DNA of 64,000 nt from Corallococcus sp. EGB (GCF_019968905.1 NZ_CP079946.1:8467356-8531355), one strand, 5' to 3'. Shown: positions 45,187 to 54,202, numbered from the stretch's first letter. Notes: a model not told the origin generated them from the letters alone. Numbers and translations are program-made.

Positions 45187-46227
45187 ATGCGGCTGGGCCT
45201 GAAGGCGGACAACCTCCTGGAGCGGGTGGCGGACTTCCTGAACCTGGCGCCGCAGCCGCTGGCGCACGCCTTCTTCGGGATGATGGCGTCGCGCACGCTG
45301 ATGGCCGGGGCGCGGCTGGGCGTCTACGCGGCGCTCGCGGACGGCGCGGCGACGGCGGAGGCGCTGGCGGCGCGGCTCAAGACGAGCACGGAAGGGATGC
45401 GGGCGCTCCTGGAAGCGCTCATCGCCTGCGAGGTGGTGGAGCTGCACCGGGGCCGCTTCCGGCTGGCGCCCCGGGCGCGGCGGTGGCTGGACCCGCGCTC
45501 ACCGCAGGCCATCACGGCGTTCCTGGAGTTCAACTACGCCCAGTGGGACTGGTGGGGGCAGCTGGAGAACGCGGTGAGGAGCGGGCAGTCGGTGGACATC
45601 CACCAGTTCGCCCCGGACGACCCGCGCTGGCGCGACTACATCCAGGCCATGTACCAGCTGGCGCGGCTGGCCTCGCCGGAGGTGGCGGCGAACATTCCCC
45701 TGCCCCGGGGAGCGAGGCACCTGCTGGACCTGGGCGGCGCGCATGGCTGGTACGCGGCGGAGCTGTGCCGGATGCACCGGGGGCTGAAGGCCACGGTGGT
45801 GGACCTGGAGGGCAGCGTGCGCGTGGGACGGGAGATCATCGCCCAGGCGGGGCTGTCGCACCGGGTGACGCACAAGGAAGGGGACGTGCTGACCGCGGAG
45901 CTGGGCGGGCCGTATGACGGCGTGCTGCTGTTCCAGGTGCTGCACCACCTGACGCCCGCGCAGTGCGTGGCGCTCTTGAGGCGCGTGCGCGGCGCCATGG
46001 TGTCGCGGGGCACGTTGGCGGTGCTGGAGTACCTGCGCGAGGAGCGGGATACGCAGGGGACGTCCGCGCCGCTCATCGGGCTGCACTACTTCCTCACGTC
46101 CGGCGCGGCGTCGTACACGCCCGCGGAGGTCGAGGGCTTCCTGGATGACGCGGGCTTCAAGGTGCAGAGCACGCGGCCCATCCGGCATCTGCCACTGCAG
46201 ACGTTGATCATCGCGCAGCCGGACTGA
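45187..46227 (+). CDS. Class I SAM-dependent O-methyltransferase
   Basis: A 346-residue methyltransferase of the hydroxyneurosporene/caffeate O-methyltransferase type. The N-terminal dimerisation/winged-helix part (MMASRTLMAGARLGVYAALADGAATAEALAARL) is followed by the SAM-binding core HLLDLGGAHGWYAAELCR (motif I), ATVVDLEG (acidic motif II), GDVLTAELGGPYDGVLLFQVLHHL and a C-terminal LEYLREE strand. The catalytic His of plant enzymes aligns near FQVLHHL. The substrate is unknown; it may methylate a small phenolic compound. GGAG precedes the ATG. The 3' end overlaps the convergent hydrolase by 20 bases. Confidence 0.85.
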   Translation: MRLGLKADNLLERVADFLNLAPQPLAHAFFGMMASRTLMAGARLGVYAALADGAATAEALAARLKTSTEGMRALLEALIACEVVELHRGRFRLAPRARRWLDPRSPQAITAFLEFNYAQWDWWGQLENAVRSGQSVDIHQFAPDDPRWRDYIQAMYQLARLASPEVAANIPLPRGARHLLDLGGAHGWYAAELCRMHRGLKATVVDLEGSVRVGREIIAQAGLSHRVTHKEGDVLTAELGGPYDGVLLFQVLHHLTPAQCVALLRRVRGAMVSRGTLAVLEYLREERDTQGTSAPLIGLHYFLTSGAASYTPAEVEGFLDDAGFKVQSTRPIRHLPLQTLIIAQPD

Positions 46228-47332
46228 CGGGGCCGTCCGTGGCTTGCTGGACCTGAAGGTCACGTGGCTTCGGCCCATAGGCCTCCCGCTCTTGCTCCAG
46301 GTGCAACGGCAGCGGCGGCACGTCCCGCCCCTCGCCGAAGCCGAGCGCCCAGAAGCGCGGCCGCACCTCTTCACTTAGAAGGAGCCGCAAGAGCAGGTAC
46401 TTCGCTTCGTCCTGGCCGTCCCACGCCATGGGGAAGGTGCCGTAGTGCATCGCCACCGACGTGCTGGAGCGCAGCACGTGGTGCGCCTTCAGCGCGTCCT
46501 CCGGCCCCATGTGCACCGGGTGCAGGACGCGCGGGCGGAACGCGCCAATGGGCAGCACCGACAGGCGCATGGGCCCGAAGCGCTCGGCGATGCGGTCGAA
46601 GTGCGGCCCCAGCCCCGTGTCACCGGCGAAGAGCACCGGACCGCCGGACGTCTCCAGCACGTAGCCCGCCCACAGCGTCTCCTCCTGGTCCGTCAGCCCC
46701 CGGTTCGAGCGGTGCTGCGCGGGCACCGCCCATATCTTCAACCCCGGGGGACCGCTGCGCGCGGCCTGCCACCAGTCCAGCTCCTCCACGCGCTGGAAGC
46801 CCTCGTTCATGAGCAGCTCTCGGTTGCCCAGGCCCACGAGGAAGAGCGGATGGTGCGCTTCCTCCAGCCTCCGCAGCGTGGGCAGGTCCATGTGGTCGTA
46901 GTGGTTGTGGCTCACCACCACGACGTCGATGGGCGGCAGGTCCTCGAAGCGGATGCCCGGGGGCCGGACGCGCTTGGGCCCCACGAAGGACACGGGGCTC
47001 GCCCGGTCTGAATAGATGGGGTCCGTGAGCACGTTCACCCCGTCCGCCTGGAGCAGCACCGTGGCGTGGTTGATGAACGTCACGCGCAGCCCACCCGGGC
47101 CCACGCGCTCCGGCGGCTTCGGGCCATGGGGCACGTCCGTGAAGTCGCTCCAGGGCCCGCGCTTCTCCTCCATCGCGGCCCGCACCAGCGTGAGCGGGGA
47201 CAGCCTGGGCGCGTCTCCAATGTTCTGGAACGACTCGCCGTCGAAGTGGTCCGTCACCGGGCCCCGGTGCACGGTGCCGGCGAAGCAGCCGGTGAGCAAC
47301 GACAGGGCCAGCCCGGGCCACAGCCGCGTCAC
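46208..47332 (-). CDS. Metallo-beta-lactamase-fold lipoprotein (NAPE-PLD/UlaG-like)
   Basis: A 374-residue lipoprotein hydrolase. Signal peptide TRLWPGLALSLLTGC (Cys16 or 17), then the MBL fold with TFINHATVLLQADGVNVLTDPIYSDR and the zinc motif VVSHNHYDHMDLPTLRR (HxHxDH), later a His in PAQHRSNR, the Asp in LFAGDTGLGP and the final His in SVAMHYGTF. The overall outline is that of N-acylphosphatidylethanolamine phospholipase D and UlaG-like lactonases. The GTG start at 47332 is chosen because it overlaps the TGA of the preceding lipoprotein gene (GTGA) and gives a good signal peptide; a longer frame has no such features. Confidence 0.87.
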   Translation of the reverse strand: MTRLWPGLALSLLTGCFAGTVHRGPVTDHFDGESFQNIGDAPRLSPLTLVRAAMEEKRGPWSDFTDVPHGPKPPERVGPGGLRVTFINHATVLLQADGVNVLTDPIYSDRASPVSFVGPKRVRPPGIRFEDLPPIDVVVVSHNHYDHMDLPTLRRLEEAHHPLFLVGLGNRELLMNEGFQRVEELDWWQAARSGPPGLKIWAVPAQHRSNRGLTDQEETLWAGYVLETSGGPVLFAGDTGLGPHFDRIAERFGPMRLSVLPIGAFRPRVLHPVHMGPEDALKAHHVLRSSTSVAMHYGTFPMAWDGQDEAKYLLLRLLLSEEVRPRFWALGFGEGRDVPPLPLHLEQEREAYGPKPRDLQVQQATDGPVSPAAR

Positions 47333-47904
47333 TTGATGACGATGGTCCAGTCGCATTCGAACGGCTCTCCGTCGAGGGTGGGCAGCACGTAGCGCGAGGC
47401 CTGGATGCTGGCGAGCGCCTGCGCCAGCAGGTCCGGAGGCAGCGTCGTATCCCGCACCTCGCATTGCTGGGGCACGCCGCCCTGCACCAGCCGGCACGTC
47501 ACGCGCACGTGGTGCTTGCGGCCCTCGCGCCAGCGCTCGAAGGCCTCCTGGAACACCGGGTCGTCCGGAGGGCCGCCGCGCACGCGCCGGGGCTCCTTCA
47601 CGTGCTGGGCCAGCCAGGAACAGGCGTCCTTCACCTGTCCGTCACACGCCTTGCCCATCAGCGACAGCGCGCGCAGCCGCTCCGGGCCCTGCGCGTTCAC
47701 GGCGAGCAGGGTGAGCGCCTCGTCGAAGCAGGTCTTCGCCGTGCGCACCGTGCAGTCCTGCGTGGTGACCGGAGGCGTGCCCGAGGCGAAGGCCCCCACG
47801 GGCGCGGGGCGCATGCGGTCCTCGGCCACTCGCGCGGGGTCGCTGCGCCGCGGCCCGCATGCGGACAGCAGCACCAGGGACAGGAGGAAGGGGCGCCAGG
47901 TCAT
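47329..47904 (-). CDS. Lipoprotein with TonB C-terminal-like domain
   Basis: A 191-residue lipoprotein. Signal peptide MTWRPFLLSLVLLSAC (Cys16). The middle has Cys pairs (QDCTVRTAKTC, KACDGQVKDACSWL) typical of myxobacterial lipoproteins, and the C-terminal 65 residues read like the TonB carboxyl domain: HVRVTCRLVQGGVPQQCEVRD, LPPDLLAQALASIQASRY, LDGEPFECDWTIVI. It is followed by the MBL-fold gene in a GTGA overlap, so the two are co-expressed. Role unknown. Confidence 0.8.
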   Translation of the reverse strand: MTWRPFLLSLVLLSACGPRRSDPARVAEDRMRPAPVGAFASGTPPVTTQDCTVRTAKTCFDEALTLLAVNAQGPERLRALSLMGKACDGQVKDACSWLAQHVKEPRRVRGGPPDDPVFQEAFERWREGRKHHVRVTCRLVQGGVPQQCEVRDTTLPPDLLAQALASIQASRYVLPTLDGEPFECDWTIVIK

Positions 47905-48051
47905 GGCGCCATCGTAGACGGCCCGCGCCCGGGAAGGGACGTCCGCGCCACGGGACGGCGGCCGGGGCCAGTGACAGGTGGGTGTCGAAGCTCCCCAGGA
48001 AGGTGCTCCACCCCTGCTCATGGGTCCGGGTGAGCACGCAGCCCCGTGGGG

Positions 48052-49560
48052 TCAGCGCCGGCGCGCGGCTTCGAGCGCTCGGGCCAGGATGCGCGTTCCT
48101 TCGCGAAGCGCGTCGGGGCGCACGCCGCCAAAGCCGAAGACGAGACCGGACTCGCGGCGGCGGCCCAGGAAGTAGTCAGACAGGGCGGCGACCTCCACGC
48201 CCCGCCGGGCGGCTTCATCTCGGACGCGCAGGTCGGACAGCGGCGCGGCCAGGGACGCGCGGAGCTGCATGCCGGTGTCACAGGGGCGGGGCACGAGCAC
48301 GCCCGAGCAGTCCGCACGCAGGGCGTCGAGCAGCGCCTCCCCGCGCTCGCGGTATGCCGCGCGCATCCGGCGCAGGTGCCGGGCGAAGTGCCCGTCCGCG
48401 AGGAATGCGGCGAGCGCGGCCTGCTCCAACGTGGAGGCGGGCGAGGGCGCGGCGGCGCGGGCGGCGCAGAAGACATCCACCAGGGAGGGCGGCGCGACGA
48501 GGAAGCCCAGGCGCAGGCCGGGGAACATCGACTTGCTGAACGTGCCCACGTAGACGACGCAGCCGGCTTCATCCAGTCCCTGGAGCGCGGTGAGCGGACG
48601 GCCGCGATGGCGGAACTCGCTGTCGTAGTCGTCCTCGAGGATCCACGCGCGGGTGCGTTCGGCCCACTGGAGCAGCGCCATCCGCCGCGACAGGCTCAGC
48701 GTGACGCCCAGTGGATACTGGTGGGATGGCGCCACCAGCGCGACCCGGGCACGCGGCGCACGCGCAAGCCCCGCGCTCACGTCGAGCCCCTCTCCATCCA
48801 CGGGGATGGGCACCGGACGGCCTCCAGCGGCGAGCACGGCGCGGTGCGAGCCGGGATAGCCGGGGTCCTCGATCCAGACGGAGTCACCCGGGTTCAGCGC
48901 GAGCCGGAGGACTTCATCGAAGGCCTGCTGGGTGCCCGCCGTGATGAAGACCTGCTCGGGAACGCAGCGCACGCCCCGCGACGCGGACACATGGCTGGCG
49001 ATGGCTTCGCGCAGCGGCGCATGGCCCGAAGGGTCACCGCCGTCGAACAGCCCCATGCTCGCGCGAGCATGAACGCGAGACACCGTGCGGGCCCAGCGCG
49101 CGGTGGGGAACAGGTCCAGCGCGGGCACACCGGGCCGGAAGGCGCGAGGCGCGGCGCCCAGGCGTGGAGCACCGCTGGACGTGGACTTCAGCGCCCGTGC
49201 GGCGTCAGCGAGCCGCGGCCCCCGAGAGGCACGGAGCCGGGTGCTGGGACTCCGGGTCCCGGAACGCGGGACGTCTGCGGCGAGGAGGGGCAGCTCGGGC
49301 GCGACGCGCGTGCAGGAGCCCGCACGGGCCACGAGGTAGCCCTCCGCGATGAGCGCATCCAGCGCCTGGAGGACGGTGCTCCGGGCCACGTCCAGCTCGG
49401 TGGCGAGCTGGCGGGACGAGGGGATCCGCAGCCCGGGCGCCAGCGCTCCCGAGAGGATGCGTGCACGGAGGCCCTCGAAGAGCTGCTCATGGAGCGGCGT
49501 GGAGCTCCGCGAATCGAGCCGCAAGAGGAGCGAGGATGCGACGCCGTTGGAGGTCTTCAA
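48052..49560 (-). CDS. MocR/PdxR-type GntR regulator with aminotransferase domain
   Basis: A 502-residue regulator. Residues 20-90 are a GntR winged helix (LHEQLFEGLRARILSGALAPGLRIPSSRQLATELDVARSTVLQALDALIAEGYLV); the rest is a fold-type I aminotransferase-like domain with DYDSEFRH and the PLP-lysine in VYVGTFSKSMFPGLRLGFL. MocR proteins of this kind bind PLP and control vitamin B6 or amino-acid metabolism. The frame is open only from a TTG at 49560 and lacks a ribosome site, so the start is uncertain. An inverted repeat spanning the divergent promoter (49559-49608) is the likely operator. Confidence 0.88.
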   Translation of the reverse strand: MKTSNGVASSLLLRLDSRSSTPLHEQLFEGLRARILSGALAPGLRIPSSRQLATELDVARSTVLQALDALIAEGYLVARAGSCTRVAPELPLLAADVPRSGTRSPSTRLRASRGPRLADAARALKSTSSGAPRLGAAPRAFRPGVPALDLFPTARWARTVSRVHARASMGLFDGGDPSGHAPLREAIASHVSASRGVRCVPEQVFITAGTQQAFDEVLRLALNPGDSVWIEDPGYPGSHRAVLAAGGRPVPIPVDGEGLDVSAGLARAPRARVALVAPSHQYPLGVTLSLSRRMALLQWAERTRAWILEDDYDSEFRHRGRPLTALQGLDEAGCVVYVGTFSKSMFPGLRLGFLVAPPSLVDVFCAARAAAPSPASTLEQAALAAFLADGHFARHLRRMRAAYRERGEALLDALRADCSGVLVPRPCDTGMQLRASLAAPLSDLRVRDEAARRGVEVAALSDYFLGRRRESGLVFGFGGVRPDALREGTRILARALEAARRR

Positions 49561-49608
49561 CTGGTATGGCCGATTCAGCGGGAAGTGGTCTTCATGACCC
49601 TACCAGTT
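49559..49608. promoter_or_regulatory. Inverted repeat between mocR and the NIPSNAP gene
   Basis: Half-sites AACTGGTA (49559-49566) and TACCAGTT (49601-49608), perfectly complementary, separated by 34 bases. They cover the proposed start of the MocR gene and the promoter of the NIPSNAP gene, fitting autorepression plus control of the divergent gene by one looping or large dimeric regulator. Confidence 0.55.
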
Positions 49609-49650
49609 CCCTGGCAAGGATGGCTCCGCACCCGCACCCCGGAAGCCCCC

Positions 49651-50370
49651 ATGCCGTCCCTGTCCCCCTGCTGCTCGGTCCTCGAGCTGCGCCAGTACAC
49701 GCTGCGTCCCGGTCAGCGGGACGTCCTCATCTCGCTCTTCGAACGGGCCTTCATCGAGTCGCAGGAGGCCACCGGGATGCACCTCATCGGTCAGTTCCGC
49801 GACGAGGACCGTCCGGACCGGTTCGTGTGGATGCGAGGCTTCCGTGACATGGACTCGCGGCGAGAAGCCCTGAGCACGTTCTACGGCGGGCCCGTGTGGA
49901 AGGAGCACCGGAACGCGGCGAACGCGACCATGCTGGACTCCGACAACGTCCTGCTCTTGCGGCCAATCACAGGCATTGCCCATCCCAGCGCGCCCCGGCC
50001 GGCCCCCGGAACGGACGCCCGTCCTCCGGCACGGGTAGAGCTGACGCTCTGCCATCTGAAGGCCCCGGCCGATGAAGCCCTCGCGGCCCGATTCGAACAC
50101 CACGTGCGCCCGGTGCTCACGGAGCTGGGCGCTCCGCCGAAAGCCCTCTTCCAGACCGAGCCCGCGGAGAACACCTTCCCGGCCCTGCCCGTGCGCACGG
50201 GCGAACACGTCTTCGCGTGGCTCACCGTGTTCCCGGATGCGGAACATCACCGGGGGCACCTCCGACGCCGAGCCGCTGCACCGGCCTGGGCGGAGCCGTT
50301 GCAGGCGTGGCTGAGCGCGCCGCTCGAACACCTGACGTTGTCCCCCACCGCGCGCTCCGAGCTGCGCTGA
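49651..50370 (+). CDS. NIPSNAP family protein
   Basis: A 239-residue protein with an N-terminal NIPSNAP domain: SVLELRQYTLRPGQRDVLISLFERAFIESQEATGMHLIGQFRDEDRPDRFVWMRGF, followed by a less conserved second copy of the ferredoxin-like fold (RVELTLCHLKAPADEALAARFEH, EHVFAWLTVFPDAEHHRGHL). No enzyme activity is firmly known for the family; many are linked to small-molecule or redox metabolism. The ATG at 49651 (after GGAAG) is chosen because the upstream stretch contains the operator. It is the probable target of the divergent MocR regulator. Operon with the following gene, 25 bases later. Confidence 0.82.
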   Translation: MPSLSPCCSVLELRQYTLRPGQRDVLISLFERAFIESQEATGMHLIGQFRDEDRPDRFVWMRGFRDMDSRREALSTFYGGPVWKEHRNAANATMLDSDNVLLLRPITGIAHPSAPRPAPGTDARPPARVELTLCHLKAPADEALAARFEHHVRPVLTELGAPPKALFQTEPAENTFPALPVRTGEHVFAWLTVFPDAEHHRGHLRRRAAAPAWAEPLQAWLSAPLEHLTLSPTARSELR

Positions 50371-50395
50371 CCCCTTCTCCAAGAGGACCCCATCC

Positions 50396-50884
50396 ATGAA
50401 GCCCCTTCCCCCACTGCCCACGGGCGACGTGCACGACTTCGACTTCCTCATGGGTGAGTGGACGTGCGTGAACCGGAAACTCCGGCAGCGGCTCGCGGGC
50501 AGCGACGACTGGGACGTGTTCACGTCCAGGATGCGCTGCCAGCCCCACCTGGGCGGCCTGTCCAACGTCGAGGAGACCGTCTTCGAGCGGGGCTTCTCCG
50601 GCATGGCGCTGCGCCTGTTCGACGCGAAGGAGCGCCGCTGGTCCATCTACTGGGTCGACAGCCGCCACGCGGTGCTCCAGCCGCCCGTGCGCGGAGGCTT
50701 CACCGGCGACCACGGCCGCTTCTACGGCGAGGACACCGAGGGCGGCCGCCCGGTCCAGGTCGCGTTCCAATGGACCCGCCTGGGCCATGACCGGGCGCGG
50801 TGGGAGCAGGCCTTCTCGCTCGACGGAGAGACGTGGGAGACCAACTGGGTGATGGAGTTCACCCGCGTGACGGACACCGTCTGA
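50396..50884 (+). CDS. DUF1579-like small protein
   Basis: A 162-residue protein. It reads DVHDFDFLMGEWTCVNRKLRQRL at the N-terminus and then alternating strands ending in WEQAFSLDGETWETNWVMEFTRV, in the manner of small calycin-like DUF1579 and related proteins that sense or bind small ligands. No motif of catalysis is visible. It lies 25 bases after the NIPSNAP gene on the same strand, so probably in the same operon. Confidence 0.75.
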   Translation: MKPLPPLPTGDVHDFDFLMGEWTCVNRKLRQRLAGSDDWDVFTSRMRCQPHLGGLSNVEETVFERGFSGMALRLFDAKERRWSIYWVDSRHAVLQPPVRGGFTGDHGRFYGEDTEGGRPVQVAFQWTRLGHDRARWEQAFSLDGETWETNWVMEFTRVTDTV

Positions 50885-50969
50885 GGACTCCCACCTCCGT
50901 CACTGGACCGCTCACCGGCACCTCCGGTTGAATGCGCGCGCAGTCCACCCTGTCCCGGGGGTTCGTTCC

Positions 50970-51200
50970 ATGCGCCGTCTGCTCGCCGCCGTTCCGCTGC
51001 TCGCCCTCTTCGGCTGCTCCTACGTGGGCATCGGCGTGACCCCGAGGAGCCGGCTCGGGACACAGCCCGCTGAGCCTGTCGGGCCCGTGAGCATCCGCGT
51101 GGGCAAGTCCGACAGCACGCTGGCCGCGCCCGAGACCGAACAGACGGATGCGCCCGCTCCGGCGAAGGAGGCGACCGACGCTCCTGGCGCGACGCAGTAG
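50970..51200 (+). CDS. Small lipoprotein
   Basis: A 76-residue lipoprotein, MRRLLAAVPLLALFGCSYVG, lipid site Cys16. The rest is short and charged, with no domain recognised. Its start is after TTCGTTCC with no strong ribosome site. Confidence 0.6.
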   Translation: MRRLLAAVPLLALFGCSYVGIGVTPRSRLGTQPAEPVGPVSIRVGKSDSTLAAPETEQTDAPAPAKEATDAPGATQ

Positions 51201-51320
51201 CGTCTCGCGGGATTGTGAACGGACCGGCGCGGAATCGGTTCGACAGGCCGTGGCGCCTCGGGAAGCATCCGCGCTCCGCCGCCCGCCACCTGAAGGCGGG
51301 CCGCGCTCCGGAGCCTCCCG

Positions 51321-52004
51321 ATGAAGCCCCATGTCATCTGCCACATGGTCTCGTCCATCGACGGGCGCATCGTCGTCAAGCATTGGCCCGACCCGGCGTC
51401 GATGCGCGGCGAATACGAGCGCACCGCCGCCACCTTCGACGCGGACGCCTGGATGTGCGGCCGCATCACCATGGAGGACTTCGCCGCGGAAGGGGACGTG
51501 GCCAAGCCTGCTCCTGCCTCTCCCCTGCCCCGCACGGACTTCGTCGCGCGCAAGGACGCGGAGTCCCACGCCATCGCGCTGGATGCCCACGGCAAGCTGA
51601 GCTGGGACTCCGGCGCCATCGACGATGATCACCTCGTCGTCGTGCTCACCGAGTCCGTCCCCGACGCGCACCTCGCCCACCTGCGCGAGCGCGGCGTGTC
51701 TTATGTCTTCGGCGGCAAGCAGGACATCGACTTCGCCCGCGTGCTGGAGAAGCTCGGGGACCGCTTCGGCATCAAGACCGTGCTGCTGGAGGGCGGAGGC
51801 GGCATCAACGGCTCGTTCCTCGCGGCGGGCCTCATCGACGAGGTGAGCCTCCTCGTGTACCCCGCCGCGGACGGCCTGCCCGGCACGCCGACCCTCTTCG
51901 ATCGGCCCCAGGGCTCCACCGGGCTGGGCGCCGCGCTGGAGCTCACCCACGTGGAGCGCCGGGACTCCGGCATCGTGTGGCTCCGGTACCGCGTGCGGCG
52001 CTGA
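51321..52004 (+). CDS. RibD C-terminal/dihydrofolate reductase-like protein
   Basis: A 227-residue NADPH-binding reductase-like protein of the RibD C-terminal family: MKPHVICHMVSSIDGRIVVK at the start, then DAWMCGRITMEDFAAEG, LVVVLTESVPDAHLAHL, FGIKTVLLEGGGGINGSFLAAGLIDEVSLLVYP. The GGGxxN/LxEGGG segment is the family hallmark. Stand-alone members reduce various small molecules; here it is not next to riboflavin genes, so its substrate is unknown. It is transcribed in the same direction as the genes before it, 120 bases downstream of the lipoprotein. Confidence 0.82.
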   Translation: MKPHVICHMVSSIDGRIVVKHWPDPASMRGEYERTAATFDADAWMCGRITMEDFAAEGDVAKPAPASPLPRTDFVARKDAESHAIALDAHGKLSWDSGAIDDDHLVVVLTESVPDAHLAHLRERGVSYVFGGKQDIDFARVLEKLGDRFGIKTVLLEGGGGINGSFLAAGLIDEVSLLVYPAADGLPGTPTLFDRPQGSTGLGAALELTHVERRDSGIVWLRYRVRR

Positions 52005-52035
52005 GCCCGTCCGGGGCGGCCTGGCGGACCGGGCC

Positions 52036-53493
52036 TCAGGCGGACGGCGGGGAGCGCAGCAGGGTCGCGGACTCGTAGAGGCTCTGCTTCTGGAAGACGC
52101 CCGCGGCGGACGTGTCCTTCTCCAGCCTGTCCTGCACGCGCTTGGGCAGCTGCGCGTAGAGGTCCTGGCCCAGCAGCCCTTCAATCTGATCCACCGGGAC
52201 GCGCGACTGCTGGAGCAGCGGGAGGATGTCCTCCTTCTTGGACGGGCCGTCCTTCATGTTCGGCACCATGTACGCGAACATGGACAGGTTGCCGTTGGGC
52301 AGCTCCAGCAGCACCGTCTTGAAGTTGTGCGTGGGGACCGCGATGCGCCGGCCGTCCTTCGAGCCCGTCGTCTGGAGGGACTCGGGCGGCAGCGGCTTGC
52401 CCTTGTCGTCGAGGAACAGGTTGCCCGTGACGATGTAGGCCTTGCCGCCGGTCTCCTTCACCATCTCCGACACGCCGCGCTCCAGCGTGCGCCACACCTG
52501 CTGGTTGTGGTTGCCGTGCTGGGGCGCGATGTTGCTCATGTAGTGGCTCTCGTTCATCGCCGCCTGCGTGGGCGAGTCCTCGGCCGGCTTCATGTGTCCC
52601 CGGTCGAAGCCGGTGCCGTTGTAGTCGGCGTCCACCACGCCGCCCTTCAGCTCCGGATCCCGCACGAAGGTGCTGTTGAGCCGGCTGACGTCCGCGGGGG
52701 TCTCCTTCACGTCCGCGGCGGACAGCATGTAGCTCACGAACGTGGGCACGTTCTTGTCCGTGTCCATCAGCGTGCGCGAGTACTCCTTCACCAGGTTCAG
52801 CCCGGGCGTCGCGCCGCTTCCCCCCACGCCCTGGAGCGGATCCAGCTCGCCAGCCACCTCCGCCACGCGGCTCTGGAAGGCGGCCATCTGCTGGTCCGGC
52901 ACCCACTGCGTGTTGGCGGCCGTGCCCGTGCCCTGGGCCTGGTTCGCCTTGGACGCGTTGATGTAGGCCGTCAGCTCGTCCGCGGAGAGCTCTCCGTCGC
53001 CGTTGCCGCCCAGGAGGTCCGCGCGCTTCGCCACGGACTGCTGCCAGGGGCTGTCGAAGCTGTCCACCTTGACGGACTGCGCGCCGCCCTGAAGCTTCGC
53101 ATCGAGCGCCGCGCGCTGCTGCTGGATGGCCGTGGAGGTGAGGAACTGCGCGTCCGTGGGCGCGGAGAGGTACGCCTCCAGCTCCGCCGCGGACACCTGG
53201 CCGTTCGCGGCCCGGCTTCCGTCAGCGCCCTCGTCCGCCGCGTGCAGCAGGCGCCCCTGCCAGCTTTCATCCGTCCAGCCGAACTTCTGCTGGAGGTCGG
53301 AGATGGCCACTTCCTTGGTGGCGGAGCGCTTCCAGCTTCCCCCCGTGGGCGCCACGACGTTCGTGGCGGGCGCGCTGACGGGAGCATCCGCTCCGGCGGG
53401 CACCGCGGTGTTCGCGGGCGCGGCGGTGGGGACAGCGGCATTCGCGAGCGTGGGGCGCGGGGTGGAGACTCGCGTCGGGATTCTCGGCGACAT
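52036..53493 (-). CDS. DNA/RNA non-specific endonuclease family protein with EF-hand-like motif
   Basis: A 485-residue nuclease. The C-terminal domain (from about residue 270) is of the Serratia-type His-Me fold: GFDRGHMKPAED (catalytic His of the DRGH motif, about residue 297), with NIAPQHGNHNQQVWRTLE supplying the metal-site Asn. The N-terminal half is low-complexity Ala/Pro/Thr then two helical segments, one carrying a calcium-loop-like GGNGDGELSADELTAYI (EF-hand type, DxDxDG-related). No classic Sec signal peptide is seen at the start, so export, if any, may use another route. It could be a secreted predatory or self-defence nuclease. Transcribed alone. Confidence 0.85.
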   Translation of the reverse strand: MSPRIPTRVSTPRPTLANAAVPTAAPANTAVPAGADAPVSAPATNVVAPTGGSWKRSATKEVAISDLQQKFGWTDESWQGRLLHAADEGADGSRAANGQVSAAELEAYLSAPTDAQFLTSTAIQQQRAALDAKLQGGAQSVKVDSFDSPWQQSVAKRADLLGGNGDGELSADELTAYINASKANQAQGTGTAANTQWVPDQQMAAFQSRVAEVAGELDPLQGVGGSGATPGLNLVKEYSRTLMDTDKNVPTFVSYMLSAADVKETPADVSRLNSTFVRDPELKGGVVDADYNGTGFDRGHMKPAEDSPTQAAMNESHYMSNIAPQHGNHNQQVWRTLERGVSEMVKETGGKAYIVTGNLFLDDKGKPLPPESLQTTGSKDGRRIAVPTHNFKTVLLELPNGNLSMFAYMVPNMKDGPSKKEDILPLLQQSRVPVDQIEGLLGQDLYAQLPKRVQDRLEKDTSAAGVFQKQSLYESATLLRSPPSA

Positions 53494-53641
53494 GCGGTGA
53501 ACGTCCTCGGGGCCGGCGGGGTGTGATGATCGGGGAGAGGCCCCTCCCCTTCATCGTCGAAGTGACGCCGTGCCCGGTTGCGTCGCGCCGCCCATTTTTC
53601 TCAACGGTCAGGGCGTTTTTCGGTCCGGTGGGACCCGGCTG

Positions 53642-54202
53642 TCACTTAATGCCGGATTTCGAGGGGGGCGGAGGGCGGTGTCCGTCGGGCCGGGCGTGCT
53701 GGACGGCGTGGACGATGCGGGCTTCGGCCTGGAGTTTTTCGACGACGGCGGCAGGCAGGCGGGCGCGCTCGGCGGCGACGGCGAGGGTGATCAGGAAGGC
53801 CTCGCTGACGGGTCCCTGCGTGGAGGTGTTGCGCGCGGCGGGGGTGAAGGCGTGGGCGTCCACCACGGTGCCATTGGCGGTGCGCACCTTCACCGGGCGC
53901 TCCTCGGCGGCGAAGGCGAGCGCGGTCTCCAGGCGGGCGAGGACGGGCCAGGACTCGGTGGCGATGGAGCGCAGGCGCCCGGACAGCCGGTGTCCGGGAG
54001 CCTCCACCAGGCGTGCGACCCGGCCGCCCCAGTTGGGCACGTGGACGTCATAGACGACGTCCACGTCCAGGGCCTCGGCGAGCTCACCCTCGGGGAAATC
54101 GGGCACGGGGGGCAGGCCATGCAGGTGCCGGCTCGCCGCGGCCGGAGCCAGGTCGAGGGAGAATGCGAACCAGGGACGCGAAGCCACGGGGCCAGATGCC
54201 AT
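53642..54202 (-). CDS. Gamma-glutamylcyclotransferase-like domain protein (tentative)
   Basis: A 186-residue cytoplasmic protein starting MASGPVASRPWFAFSLDLAP. Segments such as VDVVYDVHVPNWGGRVARLVEAPGHRLSGRLRSIATESWPVLARLE and later VKVRTANGTVVDAHAFTPA fit the beta-grasp-like gamma-glutamylcyclotransferase fold ('F..y.fdl...G.L..v....w..L.r.E...v.v'), but the catalytic Glu is not confidently placed. It starts inside the end of an upstream broken frame (54084-54578) with which it overlaps. Function unproved. Confidence 0.6.
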   Translation of the reverse strand: MASGPVASRPWFAFSLDLAPAAASRHLHGLPPVPDFPEGELAEALDVDVVYDVHVPNWGGRVARLVEAPGHRLSGRLRSIATESWPVLARLETALAFAAEERPVKVRTANGTVVDAHAFTPAARNTSTQGPVSEAFLITLAVAAERARLPAAVVEKLQAEARIVHAVQHARPDGHRPPPPSKSGIK

